Part shown: positions 34,702 through 46,360 of the stretch, piece after piece
Layout of the letters: each line of letters begins with the position of its first letter
How positions within the stretch are numbered: the first letter of the stretch is position 1
Assembly (NCBI GenBank): GCA_001465935.1
Contig: LNKV01000024.1
Coordinates: forward strand, 186,001 to 250,000
Length of the DNA: 64,000 nt
From: Clarireedia homoeocarpa
Lineage: Eukaryota; Ascomycota; Leotiomycetes; Helotiales; Rutstroemiaceae
Reading direction: 5' to 3'
The notes under the pieces: generated by a model
Told to the model about the DNA's origin: nothing
The model's input: only the letters and a program-made list of their open reading frames with translations
The model's database searches: none
Translations under genes and position numbers: made by a program

Positions 34702-35637
34702 ATGCCGCTAATGGATCTGTCAATCAACAACGCCGCTAGTCTTGCAAGCAAACCTGCTGATTCAGTCGAGGCAGCTACAGTTATGCAAGATGCTCCTTTG
34801 AGAAGAAATCTAGCACCTACTTTGCTGTAAGTAAAAAACGACGCCAAGATATCTATACTACTTATCGCTGATCATGAACAGATCTCCCCATAAAGACATG
34901 GTTACTATCCATGTCATCAATGCGAGCGGGAGAACTCTTGACCATGTGCACAAGAGCTTCCTCTGCTATGCTTCTCCGTGCTTTGACGCCGCTTTTAATG
35001 GAGCCTTCATAGAGGGGCAAACACAGAGCATGAATCTGGAGACTTCAGAGCAGGCTTTTGGTGTTGTAAAGTTATGAATGATTGTTTGCCTGAGTGTCTT
35101 GTCAAACTCAAGGATAGGAAAAGCTGAACAGATGTAGTACGTTTATTCTGGATGCAACAGATTCTGCCAGAAGACCGAAGACGGGAAATCAAAGGTTACA
35201 ATAAGAGTTGTTGTTCGGGCAAGGACACCACGCCACTAAAGCATATTATTAACCATTTAATTGAATTGTGGGTTCTGGACGATAAGATCTTGATGCTGAA
35301 GCTTCAGAATCTAGTTATAGATGAGATCTGTGCAATGGGTCGGACTCTATTCCACCAACAGGAGCTACGCGAAGATATTCAAATCATCAACTTCAAATTT
35401 CTTTACGAAAATACTATCAAAAAAAGCCGCCTTCGCCAGCTTGTCGTGATGCTATTCAATTTTCACTACGAAGATGAAGACGTTGAGCAACTGGTCGATC
35501 TACCTCGTGAAATGGTTTCTGAATTGTATGGAGCGTCTGCGAGACGATGGGAGAGCTTTTTGACCTCGATTTTGATGACGAGTTGTACGCGAACAACGGA
35601 TTTCACGTTGAAATTGAAACTCCGAAGCAGTGCGTAG
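34702..35637 (+). CDS. BTB/POZ domain protein, splicing partly uncertain
   Basis: Exons 34702-34826, 34882-35060 and 35132-35637 would give 269 codons plus stop. The BTB core is clear: KDMVTIHVINASGRTLDHV, KSFLCYASPCFDAAFNGAF, then HIINHLIELWVLDDKILMLK, LQNLVIDEI, KFLYENTIKKSRLRQLVVM and LPREMVSELYGASARRWES. BTB proteins of this fungal type mediate protein-protein contacts; targets are unknown. To keep the frame, intron 2 must use a poor donor (GTGTTG at 35061); the better GTAAAG at 35066 gives an early stop. Beyond RRWES another frame reads protein-like (LFDLDFDDELYANNGFHVE), hinting at a late frameshift. It may therefore be a recent pseudogene. Confidence 0.6.
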
Positions 35638-37018
35638 TTTAGATAGACTGAAAAGTATAGGTCTTATTATCTGGATACATCATATCAGAATGGTGGAAGG
35701 AGCTGATATTTGACGGCATACTCGAGACGATTTGGCTTATTCTTTATTTCGAATTATTGGTGCGGAGAATTCCTGGGGCGAAAAACTTTCACATGTAACA
35801 TATCCAGAGCACAGTCTAGTTTCGAATTGCGTATCCCTTGAAAGAAAATCCTTCTGTTGCCGTATCACGTTATGCCATATCCACCATACTCTGCTACTTC
35901 ACTATCTATCTAGAATCAGCCAAACTTAAAGTTATCTCTTCTTTTATATCAACCTCTCTGAAATAGACATCAACATTGTTAAGAAGCCTAACGATAGAGC
36001 GATGCGTAAGCTTCCAAGGCGAGTGAAATGGTGAGAATAAACCCACCGCCATTCTCCGGATCATCCAACTTTTCGCCTACCACTTTCCTTGTGGCTGGTC
36101 ATTATTCAAATCATCCACATTCTCACTACTAGCTATCAAACACAGCTTTCAAGCACTATGTTTTAAACGTTACCACTACTCACAACCTTTCGCGACCATT
36201 TATCATCTCTCAAACCGTATTTTCGAGAGAAATTCAGTAGGAAGTAACCTTAAGGTGAAAGTAACTAGTCTAAACTGTTGATGCTCGCTCTTGGATAGTC
36301 ATACTGTGAATTCTGGTCTTTTTGATACTACTCGTATTTGCCCTAGGAAGAAATGGGAAAATTATATAGATCGAGCCCTGTCGAGGATACTGAGGACGAA
36401 AATACCAGAGAGAAGGAAAGGTAGGTGGCTACGTGGGTATGAGTTTCCTGCTTCTTCTATCTGTGTGGAAAACTCAGAGAATTCCTAAAGAGTAGAATAT
36501 GAGCCTCAACTGCTTTCTTCTAGAGGTAGCATCACTTCTAATCGAACTGAGGGCATCGATATTTCTCTATGATTTTGATTTTTCCTTTTTTCGCTTGAAA
36601 TAGATATGAATTCAAAGTATTGGAATCATGATTACCAGTGTGGTGGAATGAGATCACCTGGGATATGAAAGCGATATAATAAAACTTGATTGCCGTCGAT
36701 TCGTCGATTCTAGATACTACTGTCAATTTATTTCCTCTATCATTATGTTACCGCAAGAGTCTGCAATGAGTATAAAAGGTTGAATTGAAAGTGAAATATG
36801 GATATCCACGCACGAGCTCAGAGAGTAATCAAATTGCGGGTTATGAATAGAGGCTCAGTCGTGGAAAGGTGGCTCTGAGAATAGTTCTAAATTTTGGATA
36901 CTGTAGGATGATCATTTCAATAAAGATCGTTCTTCCGCTGTCGAAAAAGTGAATGCTGTCCGTGTGAAAGTCTTGGAGTTGAAGAGAAAAGACTTCATCG
37001 ACAGCGCTAGGCAATACA
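35638..37018. other. 1.4-kb interval without a gene
   Basis: AT-rich, with only short frames. Ends at the target duplication of the next hAT element. Confidence 0.45.
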
Positions 37019-37026
37019 GGAGGATT

Positions 37027-37458
37027 CAGTGTTGTCAGTAGCTCTTCTTGTTAGGATTACTCTCATATAATAATTCCTCCTCAAAACTCGATATACCTAA
37101 CTACGATTTTAAACACTTAAGTACTTTCAATAATACTATTCCTATTCTATTACGACAATCTGTAAGAGTAATATTTGCAGCCAAAAAGAGATATTCAATA
37201 TTAGCCAATATAACAGGAACAGAAAGAAGATCTAACACTATTCTAGAAAGCTTTTAGGGCCCTGTTTGGTTATATAGTTTACCTCCTTCGCCTACATTGT
37301 CGCCGTACACTTAGTATACAGCAAGTGCGTGCCGTTTTTGAGGATATAAAACTGTCTGTACTATTAGTTTCAATATTACAAACTATACGGAATCCACTAT
37401 TACACTAGCGCACACGGTGGGCGTGTACTATTGTACGGGCACACTACTGACAACACTG
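37027..37458 (+). mobile_element. hAT-type element copy E3 with 8-bp target duplication
   Basis: Ends are CAGTGTTGTCAGTAG and ACTACTGACAACACTG. The flanks are GGAGGATT at 37019-37026 and GGAGGATT at 37459-37466. It is 432 bp, internally deleted relative to E2a, and carries no coding sequence. This is the cleanest evidence that the family is hAT. Confidence 0.92.
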
Positions 37459-37754
37459 GGAGGATTAGGTGTTTGAATAGTCAGATGAAATTCAATTTAT
37501 AGCACTGCCGAGAAGATGTGTTCAACTTGCCAAAAGTGTATGGCTCGAGTCCTAGTATATGACCATGAGTCTGTTTCATTTTTAGAATTTTGCTTCACAT
37601 TATGGTCTGAACGAAGATATACTACATGTGCGGAACACATCGGTAAGGCCCATCTAAATTTTGTAGACAGCGAGCATTCACTGTTGACGTGCAACCGATG
37701 TTTCTATATACTTCTAGCAAAGACATTGAACCGACGAACCGCGAGCCCTTCGTC

Positions 37755-38767
37755 TTACAAAGCCTTGTAAACCCCCTTATAACTCATCTGTTTGAAATTA
37801 TCCTTCATTTCCTTTGCATCCATAGCTTGCATTGTCAATGGGAAAACATCACTTCCGGAGACCAAAAAACTCTTTCCTCTCCCCACCCTTAACTTCTGCT
37901 CCATAGGACCCAAAGCTAACCCACTAGCAGGTTTATCATGTTTCGCCAAAGTTCCTTCGTAGATCTTCAAAGCATCCATCCATTCTTTTTCGTCACCCCA
38001 AGTCCCTGGTAATCCCATGCTCACTCGAGCATCTAAATTTCCTAACCATACGGAATCAATATGTTCCCCGCATTCGGTGAGAATGGCATCGAGATTGTGG
38101 ATTCCTTCAAGTGACTCGATCTGGATGACAATTGCAGCTTGATTGTTGAGGCTTTCCCAAAATGTGAGAGATGAATCCAAGGGGATGTCAGATATTCCGG
38201 CGAGGTAGCGGGCAGGTGGTGCAGAGCGTCTTCCGTTACGAGAGGCACCAAATTTGGCCGCTGAGACGACATGCTTCGCTTGTTCAACAGTGTCTACTTG
38301 CGGAACAACAATTGAAGCTCCAGCATCTAATGCATAACCAATCGATGCATGATCGTGGCCAGGAACGCTGGGGTCATGTGAGCATATGAGTTTAAACTTG
38401 ATGAGGTTACCGACTTACCGTACAAAAGCCATTGACTTCCCTTCACTGATAAACTGAACATCATGTACCATCTATGATACTGTTAGTCTGAGATGCCACG
38501 AGTATACAAGGACCCAAATACCTGTGTCATAGTCTCTACATTCATAGCAGAATGTTCCCAGTCAATCCATACAATGTCATATCCCAACTGAGCAGCAATT
38601 TTTGAGATTGGCGGACTAGCCAACCCACAGAAGAACCCAATCAATGGTGGAATCTTCCCATCATGTGCGTCTCGAAGAGCATCACGTGCTCTATGTGGTT
38701 GGAGAAGTGACGGAGCACGGTATGCTTGCATGCCTTGACTAGACGAGGGTTGTTGACTATCGGCCAT
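37755..38767 (-). CDS. HpcH/HpaI aldolase/citrate lyase family protein
   Basis: Exons 38767-38522, 38471-38419 and 38367-37755 give 303 codons plus stop, introns GT-AG of about 50 nt. Family motifs: LIGFFCGLASPPISKIAAQLG, YDIVWIDWEHSAMN, MAFVRVPGHDHASIGYALDAGA, IVVPQVDTVEQAKHVVSAAK, the metal-binding Glu in IVIQIESLEGIHNLD and Asp in VWLGNLDARVSMGLPG. These enzymes cleave or form 2-keto-3-deoxy acids and related compounds with a divalent metal. The exact substrate is not readable here. The leader is short, so cytosolic location is likely. Confidence 0.9.
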
Positions 38768-39080
38768 GATGTTTTAAGGGGGTAGAATAGAGAGACTGAT
38801 ATGACTTTACTTGTGGAAAGGGCGAAAAAGTGAAAAACAGGGTAGGTTTTCGTCGCTCTAGAAATGGAATTGATGTGACCTTTTATCTTGATGCATGAAG
38901 GCCAAATACATCTGTGCTACCTGCAACGTCAGTAACTTTACTGTCAACCTCTTACCGTAATACTAACGATATGTACATATACGTTTTAGTACAACATGTC
39001 ACCCCACATATTGCTTTAAGGTTACCCCTCCCGGTACGTTAGAACCGATCGGATACCGGTAGTTGTTAGAAGAAAGTTAA

Positions 39081-40059
39081 AATATAGGTTTTTCTAAGCA
39101 TCCGACGCTCCACATTATATACCGAATATCGGAGGTGCACAACTTGCTTTCGCAGATACAGCAGAAAGTCGTAGACTAGAAGACGATCTTGAAATATTCT
39201 TGGATATAGACTTCAGAGCCAAGAGAGATCTCTATACTATACGATAAAGATACTACTGTTGCAGAACTAGAAGAGTTTAATGATACTAAGGTAGATCTTC
39301 AACAATATAGAGGTATATAGTTAAGATCCTGACAGAGAAACAGAAGTTCAATAGGAGCTCTAGGCTTCTTCTTAAGGTTAATTACGATTTTGTACTTCAT
39401 TCTGAAATCGTAGTCAACTATCTTAATTGGACTTAATTTTTGAAAGATCATTAATTGTAATTGTTTCAAATTGTATAGGTGTTATGTTATCCCCTTAGCT
39501 GCCTTTTTTGGTGGTCCGTGCCCTCCACATAAGAAGACAATGAGCCAGGTGGACTTCCAGGAGTTGATAATCACTAGTCTGTTAGACGAATTCGGACATA
39601 TAATAGTCTCTAGGAAGCGCTAGCGACTCTATATGAACCCTAGAGAAGAGGGATTACATCTATATCTACATACGCAAGAACGTCGACTGAGAAGGGGGGA
39701 CTGTCGGTTCTGTAAAAGGCAACACTATAGGCTTAAAAGGGTAATATTAGGTTCAATATCCAGTGCTACAGCTTCAGCTCGTAACAGGACGACGGCCATA
39801 TGGGGCTGTAAAGAATGTGATATTTCTCTTTGTAAAAGAACCCAATGCTTTGAGAAGTATCATGGGATTAATGTAGATAATAAGTAAATCTTACTAGAAT
39901 CCAGCGATATGATTGGCTAATTAAACCCTGTAAAAACAGGCGTGTTAACTTGGCAGCTAAGGGGATATAGTAAAGTTGTATACCTCCGATGTTCGGTGCA
40001 AAAATATAGGGCGTCGGATAGATCGCAAAAAGCGTCGGATGTTTAGCAAAACCCTGAGT
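39081..40059 (+). mobile_element. PiggyBac-like element relic
   Basis: TTAA sits at 39077-39080 and TTAG at 40060-40063. The two ends are imperfect inverted repeats (GGTTTTTCTAAGCATCCGAC on the left against GGTTTTGCTAAACATCCGAC on the right, complemented), followed by a shared CCGAA-ATCGGAGGT subterminal block. The interior encodes only the end of a PiggyBac transposase. TTAA preference and the coding remnant support the class; the right TTAA has mutated by one base. Confidence 0.65.
39541..39887 (+). pseudogene. PiggyBac transposase C-terminal remnant
   Basis: Frame pieces read DFQELIITSLLDEFGHIIVS, then after a stop NPREEGLHLYL, CRFCKRQHYR and WGCKECDISLCKRTQCFEKYH. The final cysteine-rich block matches the C-terminal zinc-binding domain of PiggyBac transposases. 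The catalytic Asp-containing core is missing. The part before it (39100-39540) is too degraded to read. Confidence 0.65.
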
Positions 40060-40466
40060 TTAGTGTACATGCTGAATAAGCGCAGATCATCCACTAACTG
40101 TGTCAGCTACATGCATCAGACTAGTGTGACCAGTTACCGCATCTTAGAACCAGATATTAAAAGTTCAAGCAGTTCTTCGCCGAAAATCCTAACTCCAGCG
40201 AATGTCCTAACTCCGCCGTTATTTCTGGACATCGTTCATGTCCTTTTTTGATCTCATACTGAACTATCACAACATCAATGATATCGTTGTGTCTCCCGAC
40301 ATACCACAAGAAGTCAAGAGAATTGACGTCGGCGATTTTATGATAAAAAATCCACCGAGGTTCCTCGTTATCTCTTCCTTGACGTCGTGATACCACAGCC
40401 CGCAACTTCCGTCACCCTTCGCCATGTTCTTAGACATCTTATCTATCGCACATGATTCTTGATATG

Positions 40467-40876
40467 GTCTGCCCCATTCGGAAATATGGCTCATTGGTTA
40501 ATATTGGCTTAGACCTATTCTATTGGTCATAATTGATGAATGGTCCCCGGGATCCGAATAGACCGCCCTACCTAAATAGGCCGGATGCTACCGTCGACTC
40601 ATTTTTAAGGTTAAATTAAGATTTTAAGATCTTAAGATATATATATAACTTTAGGGTAAGACGTTGGGGCTAGTTCTCCAAGTTCTTCCTGAGTATTCTG
40701 AGTATAAAATAGAGGGAAGATAAGTTATTATTTCCACCTACATCAATATAGTATGTCCGGCCTATTCAGGTAGTGCAGCCTATTCGGATTTCGGGGGCCG
40801 TTCGTCAATATTGACCAATGGGATAGGCCTATTCGCCAATATCAACCAATGAGCCGTGTTTTCGAATGGGGCAGAC
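40467..40876. mobile_element. 410-bp foldback/MITE element with about 125-bp TIRs
   Basis: Left GTCTGCCCCATTCGGAAATA is matched by the inverted right end CGAATGGGGCAGAC. Similarity continues for about 125 bp on each side, including CATTGGT, CCGAATAG and CCTA-TAGGCCGGA blocks, with scattered mismatches. It has no coding sequence. A target duplication is not clear. Confidence 0.75.
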
Positions 40877-41585
40877 TAGCAAATTCCTGCTTGCTTCACT
40901 CGGCTTACTAAATTTTCTGCTTAATGTTTGCAGTAGTTGTATCATTATTATTAACACTATTGTATATTCAACATAAACATCTACGCCTGGATATTTTCTT
41001 TTCTCGATTTGCGGCGAGGACATACAAATTGTTGCCAGTATACGTCCACCAGCTGAAGCCGCATATCACTACACCCCTTAAACTAGATTATTCTATTCAA
41101 TTTATTACAGTTTCCCAACCCTGGAAAAACTTATCTCTCAATTATTTCCCTGCAACGTAGAGAACTATAATCTAGCTCAAAACTGAACAGTACTCCGGGC
41201 GTAGACAGATAAGTAATCAGTGGGAAAGATTGAAGATGAAACAGAGCCTTGAACAGATTAAGATACTTAAATATAAGCAGAATATCACAACGATGAAAAA
41301 TTTTGGAGGTTGCAAGGTAGTCTCGGCTACTTTGCTGGTCCCAGGCCTAGGTATTGGTTTTGCGTTTCATGCATGCCTATTCCTTTGGTCTACTTTATAC
41401 AACCTATACAACGCTAGCGCTTATATAACTCTGCAGCATATATGTATGGACTAATTTCTTGTACTGGTTCATATTAATATGTGACTATATTGCTTCGTAT
41501 CATTATATTGCTCCTATTCTTCGTCGTACAATTGTCGCAAATTTTATTATATTAGTCCCAAAGCACCCTACTCGTACCTGCACTT
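40877..41585. other. Interval without a supported gene
   Basis: AT-rich. The plus-strand frame at 41230-41454 contains one hydrophobic run but no family motif. Confidence 0.4.
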
Positions 41586-42419
41586 ATGTCAAGAAGAACT
41601 ACATCTACAGAATCTTCATTACATAAGACAGAGCCTAGGATATATTTTGTGTATCCCAAAGAGACTCCAAAAGAAAAATGTCTCTACGTGGACCTGGAAA
41701 TCCTCACCGGAGGAAGACACACTGGGCATTTATATTCGTACAAAAAAAGAAAATCAGAAATGGAACACAAATCGTTCTGTACCTGGAAACACAAAGACCT
41801 GGAGGAATATCTCGGGGAAAATATAACTCTTATTGTGGAGGAAAAGCTTCCAGAGCGTTTAATCAGCCATCTATCTTTATCCTCTGAGTTGGATATTTTC
41901 AACAAATGCACAGCTCTCGGAATCGGTCTCGATGAACCCGGTTTAAGACCTCTCACTTTCGCATACTTGAGAAATAAGCTATGAACTAACAATTCTACTG
42001 TGCAGTTTGAGGAATTCGCCGTATGTGATATGTTTATGAAATGCATCATTGAGAATAACAGTGTTGCTTTCCCAGAAATGGAATCTTTCTTCGAAAATAG
42101 TAAACACATTAAGGCTTCCGGATGCCGCTCCCTCTATGACACCTTGTCGATTATGGAGGCTATGGAAGAGCAATTGAATAAACTCGAAGATAGAAACAAG
42201 CGTTTGGAAAAAGAACTTGCGGCGCACGAAGCTGCGGCTGCCAAACGCAAAGAGAGTCATAGCAGTGTTCGGCACCCCAGTCCTCAAGGAGAAAGTTCCA
42301 AACCTTCTCAAGGAAATACTAAGACATCAAACGTGAGAAGTTCTTCGAGATCGAGAGGAACAGAAGACCCACAGTCCAAAAAGCCGCATAAACGCTCAGG
42401 TAGGAAGCTGCAGGGCTAG
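41586..42419 (+). CDS. Hypothetical coiled-coil protein, two exons proposed
   Basis: Frames 41586-41984 and 42000-42419 both look coding. Joining 41586-41960 to 42006-42419 gives 262 codons plus stop. The acceptor (CTAAC branch, TGTGCAG) is excellent, but the only donor that keeps the frame is GC (GCATAC at 41961), giving a 45-nt GC-AG intron. The first half contains YVDLEILTGGRHTGHLYSY and a charged region. The second half has a coiled coil (MEAMEEQLNKLEDRNKRLEK) and a Ser/Lys-rich basic tail. I recognise no family. Two separate short genes, or a pseudogene, are alternatives. Confidence 0.4.
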
Positions 42420-42753
42420 CTTCAAGCAAGTGATTCTAAAAGTGAATCTCTACACGCATGCACAGCGTAAGCTGGAGTTTTGGAGTTGTTTATCTGCTTT
42501 ACTTGGAATATTCAAGAGGGTTTCATTACCTATTAACTCGAACCACATCATTCCATTCATCGTGTCCACACGATCATCCATATTATTCAGGGATATAATT
42601 CCAACATACTTTGGTAATATTCAATACAGAAGTGTTCGAAAAGCCATGAACGAGGTTCAATGCCTATCTTGCGATGTGCTTCTAACTTCACTAAAGACCG
42701 TCAATCTCCTTTCCCTTCTTTTCCCCAAATACTCCTCTTCCACCTACCAGTCA

Positions 42754-44843
42754 CTACACGATTCTCACCGCCTCCTTCCTTGCGAACCAAGCACTCGGCG
42801 CATAAAACATATCTGCATCTTGAATCTCTTGCCGGGTATAATTCCATCTAGCGGAAATAGTTCCTCGACCATCATCTGCAATCAACCCCACCCTCTCACA
42901 AGCCCCCTCAACATTCCTTGAGTGCCGCAGCACCAATACTTTCACATAGCACAGCTGACGAAGATAACCTGGTTCTTTGATACATTCAAGTAAAAGAACA
43001 AGCACCTCATCTCCGACTTACATCTCAGCGCCGCACTCCATCGAGATATCTGATTGAAAAGCAAGTCGTCTTGCTCGACCTTCTCCTTTCCTTTCGCGTT
43101 TCACTGCGGAGCATGCTCCAGTACACAGATCGTTCCTCGATGCGGAAAGTGTTCATCTTCAGCCTCACGATATTTGCGAAACCCAACTACAATTGCTGTG
43201 CCTAGCCAACTACAGATTTCAAGATGCCCACTTTTGCCTTTCCCGTGGGAATCGAGTCCGTCAGGCTGGGTAGCGAAGCTCAATACCTCGCTTTTAAAGT
43301 GTCTGTGGGTTGATTTCTCAGGAGTCCCTGCTTTCAGATGTGTAATGGCATCTTCGGTGGAGATCCAGCTGAAGGTGGGAGCTTTGTATGAACGAGGCCG
43401 ACGAGATGTAGGCGCGCAGGTTCAATGAAGAGATGCGGGTAAGGATTCGGTCCACATTCCGGCGAGGTATATGTTCGTGACAATATTTTGAATATCCGAT
43501 TGAGCTAGGAACAGTCTCGCGAAAGTAGTGGCAATGCCTGAAAGTGCGGGAAGATGATCGTTCTCGTGTGTAATTTTCAATCGACTATATTCTTCCACGA
43601 GAAACTCCTATAAACTCTGGACGTTAACCTTTTCCGATGACGTTTTACCCTTTCTATCACTATAGCACTCAAAACCGAACCTAGCATCCTCCTTGCCTTC
43701 TCAATTGGCCATCGCTCTTCTTTTTGGCCTAATCGCGGCGTATCATCTCTCCGAAACGCGGTTCCTAGACTCTCACACCAAAATGCCTCTCGACTTTCCT
43801 ATGCTAATTCCATGTGCCCAAACTGAACCACCCTCGAACTCAACAATATTTCCTGGAAGAACCACGCACGCAATAAAATCGGATATCCCAGCTCAACTAC
43901 ATCTCTGGCGTTCTCGCCATAGTTGCCTTGGTGCGATAAATCGCGGATATTATGGCCGGGACGAAGCACAAAGTGACGTGCGAAGCGATCTTGTTCTTGT
44001 GTGTGGAATTTCCAGAGATCAGGATGATCTACCAGTACAGGCTGTTCCGTGTCGGCATTAGAGAAGGGCTTTCGCATTCGTCGCCAGATATATGGAGAGT
44101 AGTCGAGATCAGCAAAACATCCACCATGACCGTCTCTGGACCGCGTCGCAGCTATAGCTATAACAGCATTCTTGTAAATGTCAGCCATAGCGGCGGATTC
44201 ATGTTGCCAGTCGACATCATCGTCTTGGATAATGCAGAGACTGTCGATCCAGATGAAATGGTAGCCCAGATTGAGTGTCACTGTAATGGCATCCTGAAAT
44301 GCCTTTGGAAGATCGCTTATCGAGATTCCTTGACGCATTGTCTCCATGTTGCTTCGTGTTGTTCGGGTATCGGGTTCTTCAATTCCCCAGCAATGGCTAA
44401 GGGCCGTGTAAGAGGTTGAATTCGTTGAGTCACCGGCAGCCTTCACGAGACAAACTGTTCCTTGCTTAATGCTAAGGAGTCTAGAGGGAAGGTATGCATT
44501 GGGCTTGGGTGCATACTTGTCGCCGTGCTCTGAAGAACACTTGGTAAGCCAACTCTTTATAGTACGGAGTGATCTTTCGGCCTGCGTGTTGATGCTGGAA
44601 TAAGGGGTTAGACTTTCCATGAAATATTTATAGTTATTTTATATAAGTGAGACGAAGGGAACGCGGAGTAGAACTCCACGCTCGAACTGCCGTGAACTCA
44701 CCACGATTAGCATCACCCAACAATTCAATTTTCCCACTCTTCGGCCTATCCCTAAAGCGAAAACACACCCCCACTTCAGCCGGAGACAGCTTAATTTTCT
44801 GCTCAAAAGCCGTTTCGAGATAAGCATTTCCATTATTGGCCAT
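42754..44843 (-). pseudogene. HET-domain (heterokaryon incompatibility) pseudogene
   Basis: The HET core is well preserved between 44620 and 43799: YTALSHCWG, LPKAFQDAITVTLNLGYHFI, WIDSLCIIQDDDVDWQHESA, ATRSRDGHGGCF and RAWFFQEILLSSRVVQFGHMELA. A TAG (43801-43799) then replaces the expected Trp before ESREAFWCES. After an intron ending near 43640 the frame reads EYSRLKITHENDHLPALSGIA and LAGMWTESLPASLH. There a TGA (43424-43422) again replaces a Trp before the TCAP...APTFSW segment. A likely tail (ERVGLIADDG) ends at 42754. The N-terminal exon (44843-44700) does not join in frame. HET proteins trigger cell death on non-self fusion; this copy appears inactive. Confidence 0.8.
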
Positions 44844-46360
44844 ATACCTAGAAAACTGTATATGGTTACTCCAATCAATAAACAGATCTGCCGGCTTATC
44901 AAACTATCACACTCAACAGTAATGTTGTCGCCCCTGATGGCATCGGCGTCTCCCGGTCAAAACATAGATGCAAAATGTACGACGGCGCGCGCAATTACCA
45001 TGCATGCTCTGCAGGGAGTAAGGGGATCTTGAAGTTCGGAGAGTCGGCCGAAAAATGCGTAGTCCGAGATGGAGCGGATAGGGGAAGGTGCTAGGTCGTT
45101 TCGTGGAGAGCGAGGCGTATATCTTTTTGTTGGGAATAGTCGTCAATTATTGGTTCGCTTAGATAGGCGGAAAACTCCGACACTGAGTTTTCGCCCACAA
45201 ATAGTTTCGTAGCTGTCCATAGTTGAAAAATGACCTTAATTAAGACTAAGTACATCCAGCCAGAGCGCCCCAAAGAAAGGTGACGCCTGTGGATACGTAT
45301 CAGGTCTACCCACACTTTTACAGGTGGGTGAGGGCTGATAATGGGGTGATGCAGTGGAATCGGTTACAGTATGGAGTTCACGATGGCAATGCGAAGGCTC
45401 GTCGTCGGAGCACAGTATGGGGCCGTGCACTTGTAGGGGTTTTCGTACGTTCGATACTGTAATAACCTCATTAATCATCATCGATGCTGCGCCGAATACT
45501 CTTAGAATGTGGGAATGCAGGTTTAGTGTTACATGGTACTGTATGTCAGGGGAGGCTGAGTCTATCAGGAAGGATGTTAAGCCGAAAGAGCGGGGTAATA
45601 CTGTAGAGAACTCCAATTCAAAACATAGAGTATTAATTCGCACTACCAGTGCGTGCGAAGGATCACAAAATAGACAGGCTGTATGAAGTGCGTGCGAAAT
45701 GGCCGTGTACAGGCAGTGCACTATTTGAGCGCCATGAAGTGGATATAGAACCATTTTAACCATCTATGGCCTAAAAGGGTGTCGCACGTGATTAAAGTCG
45801 CCCGTGGGGGACCCTACATGATTAAAATCACTCGCTGTTCAGTGTGAATAGTGTACTAACAATCTGTATAGTTTTGAGGGTATGAAATGGAGGCTGTGAA
45901 ATGTGCAGAGAAGTACAAAATACGCATCTCTATTATCACATTAGCTTATACAATGGGGTATGCACTGCGGCATGGGCACACCACATCATTGCCTACACTG
46001 TCAACAAGCAGGTGTTGAACCTCCTACGTCCTTCACACACTGTACATGCCAGTCTGATTCCTCCTAACTTCCGCGTTGTGTCTGGAAAGATGCCGAGACT
46101 CACTTTTTTGGTAGTATCTGGTCCACCGGTTGCAGTCGCAATATCCCGAGGAGTGAGGTCTGTATTGTTGCGCGCTAGTATCTCGCTACCCCGCATTCTT
46201 GCTGCCCAGAATCACAAGTCCCTACACGCTGTTTGATTGTGATATATCTTGTCAATGGAAATGGTATTAAATTACAGCAACATCTGTCCAACAATCACGG
46301 ATATCCAGCCCGTTCAGCGAGATAAAACAGAGAAGAAACCCTTCCACACTCAAGGAAATC
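44844..46360. other. Gene-poor interval with a possible diverged hAT relic
   Basis: Around 45640-45760 the sequence (TCACAAAATAGACAG, then a GCAGTGCACTATTTGAGCGC block) is recognisably related to the left interior of the hAT copies, but no termini are found. Open frames on both strands here lack motifs. Confidence 0.3.

Noticed and set aside
45236..45763. 175-codon minus-strand open frame
   Set aside because: No family motif, and part of it overlaps sequence related to the hAT elements.
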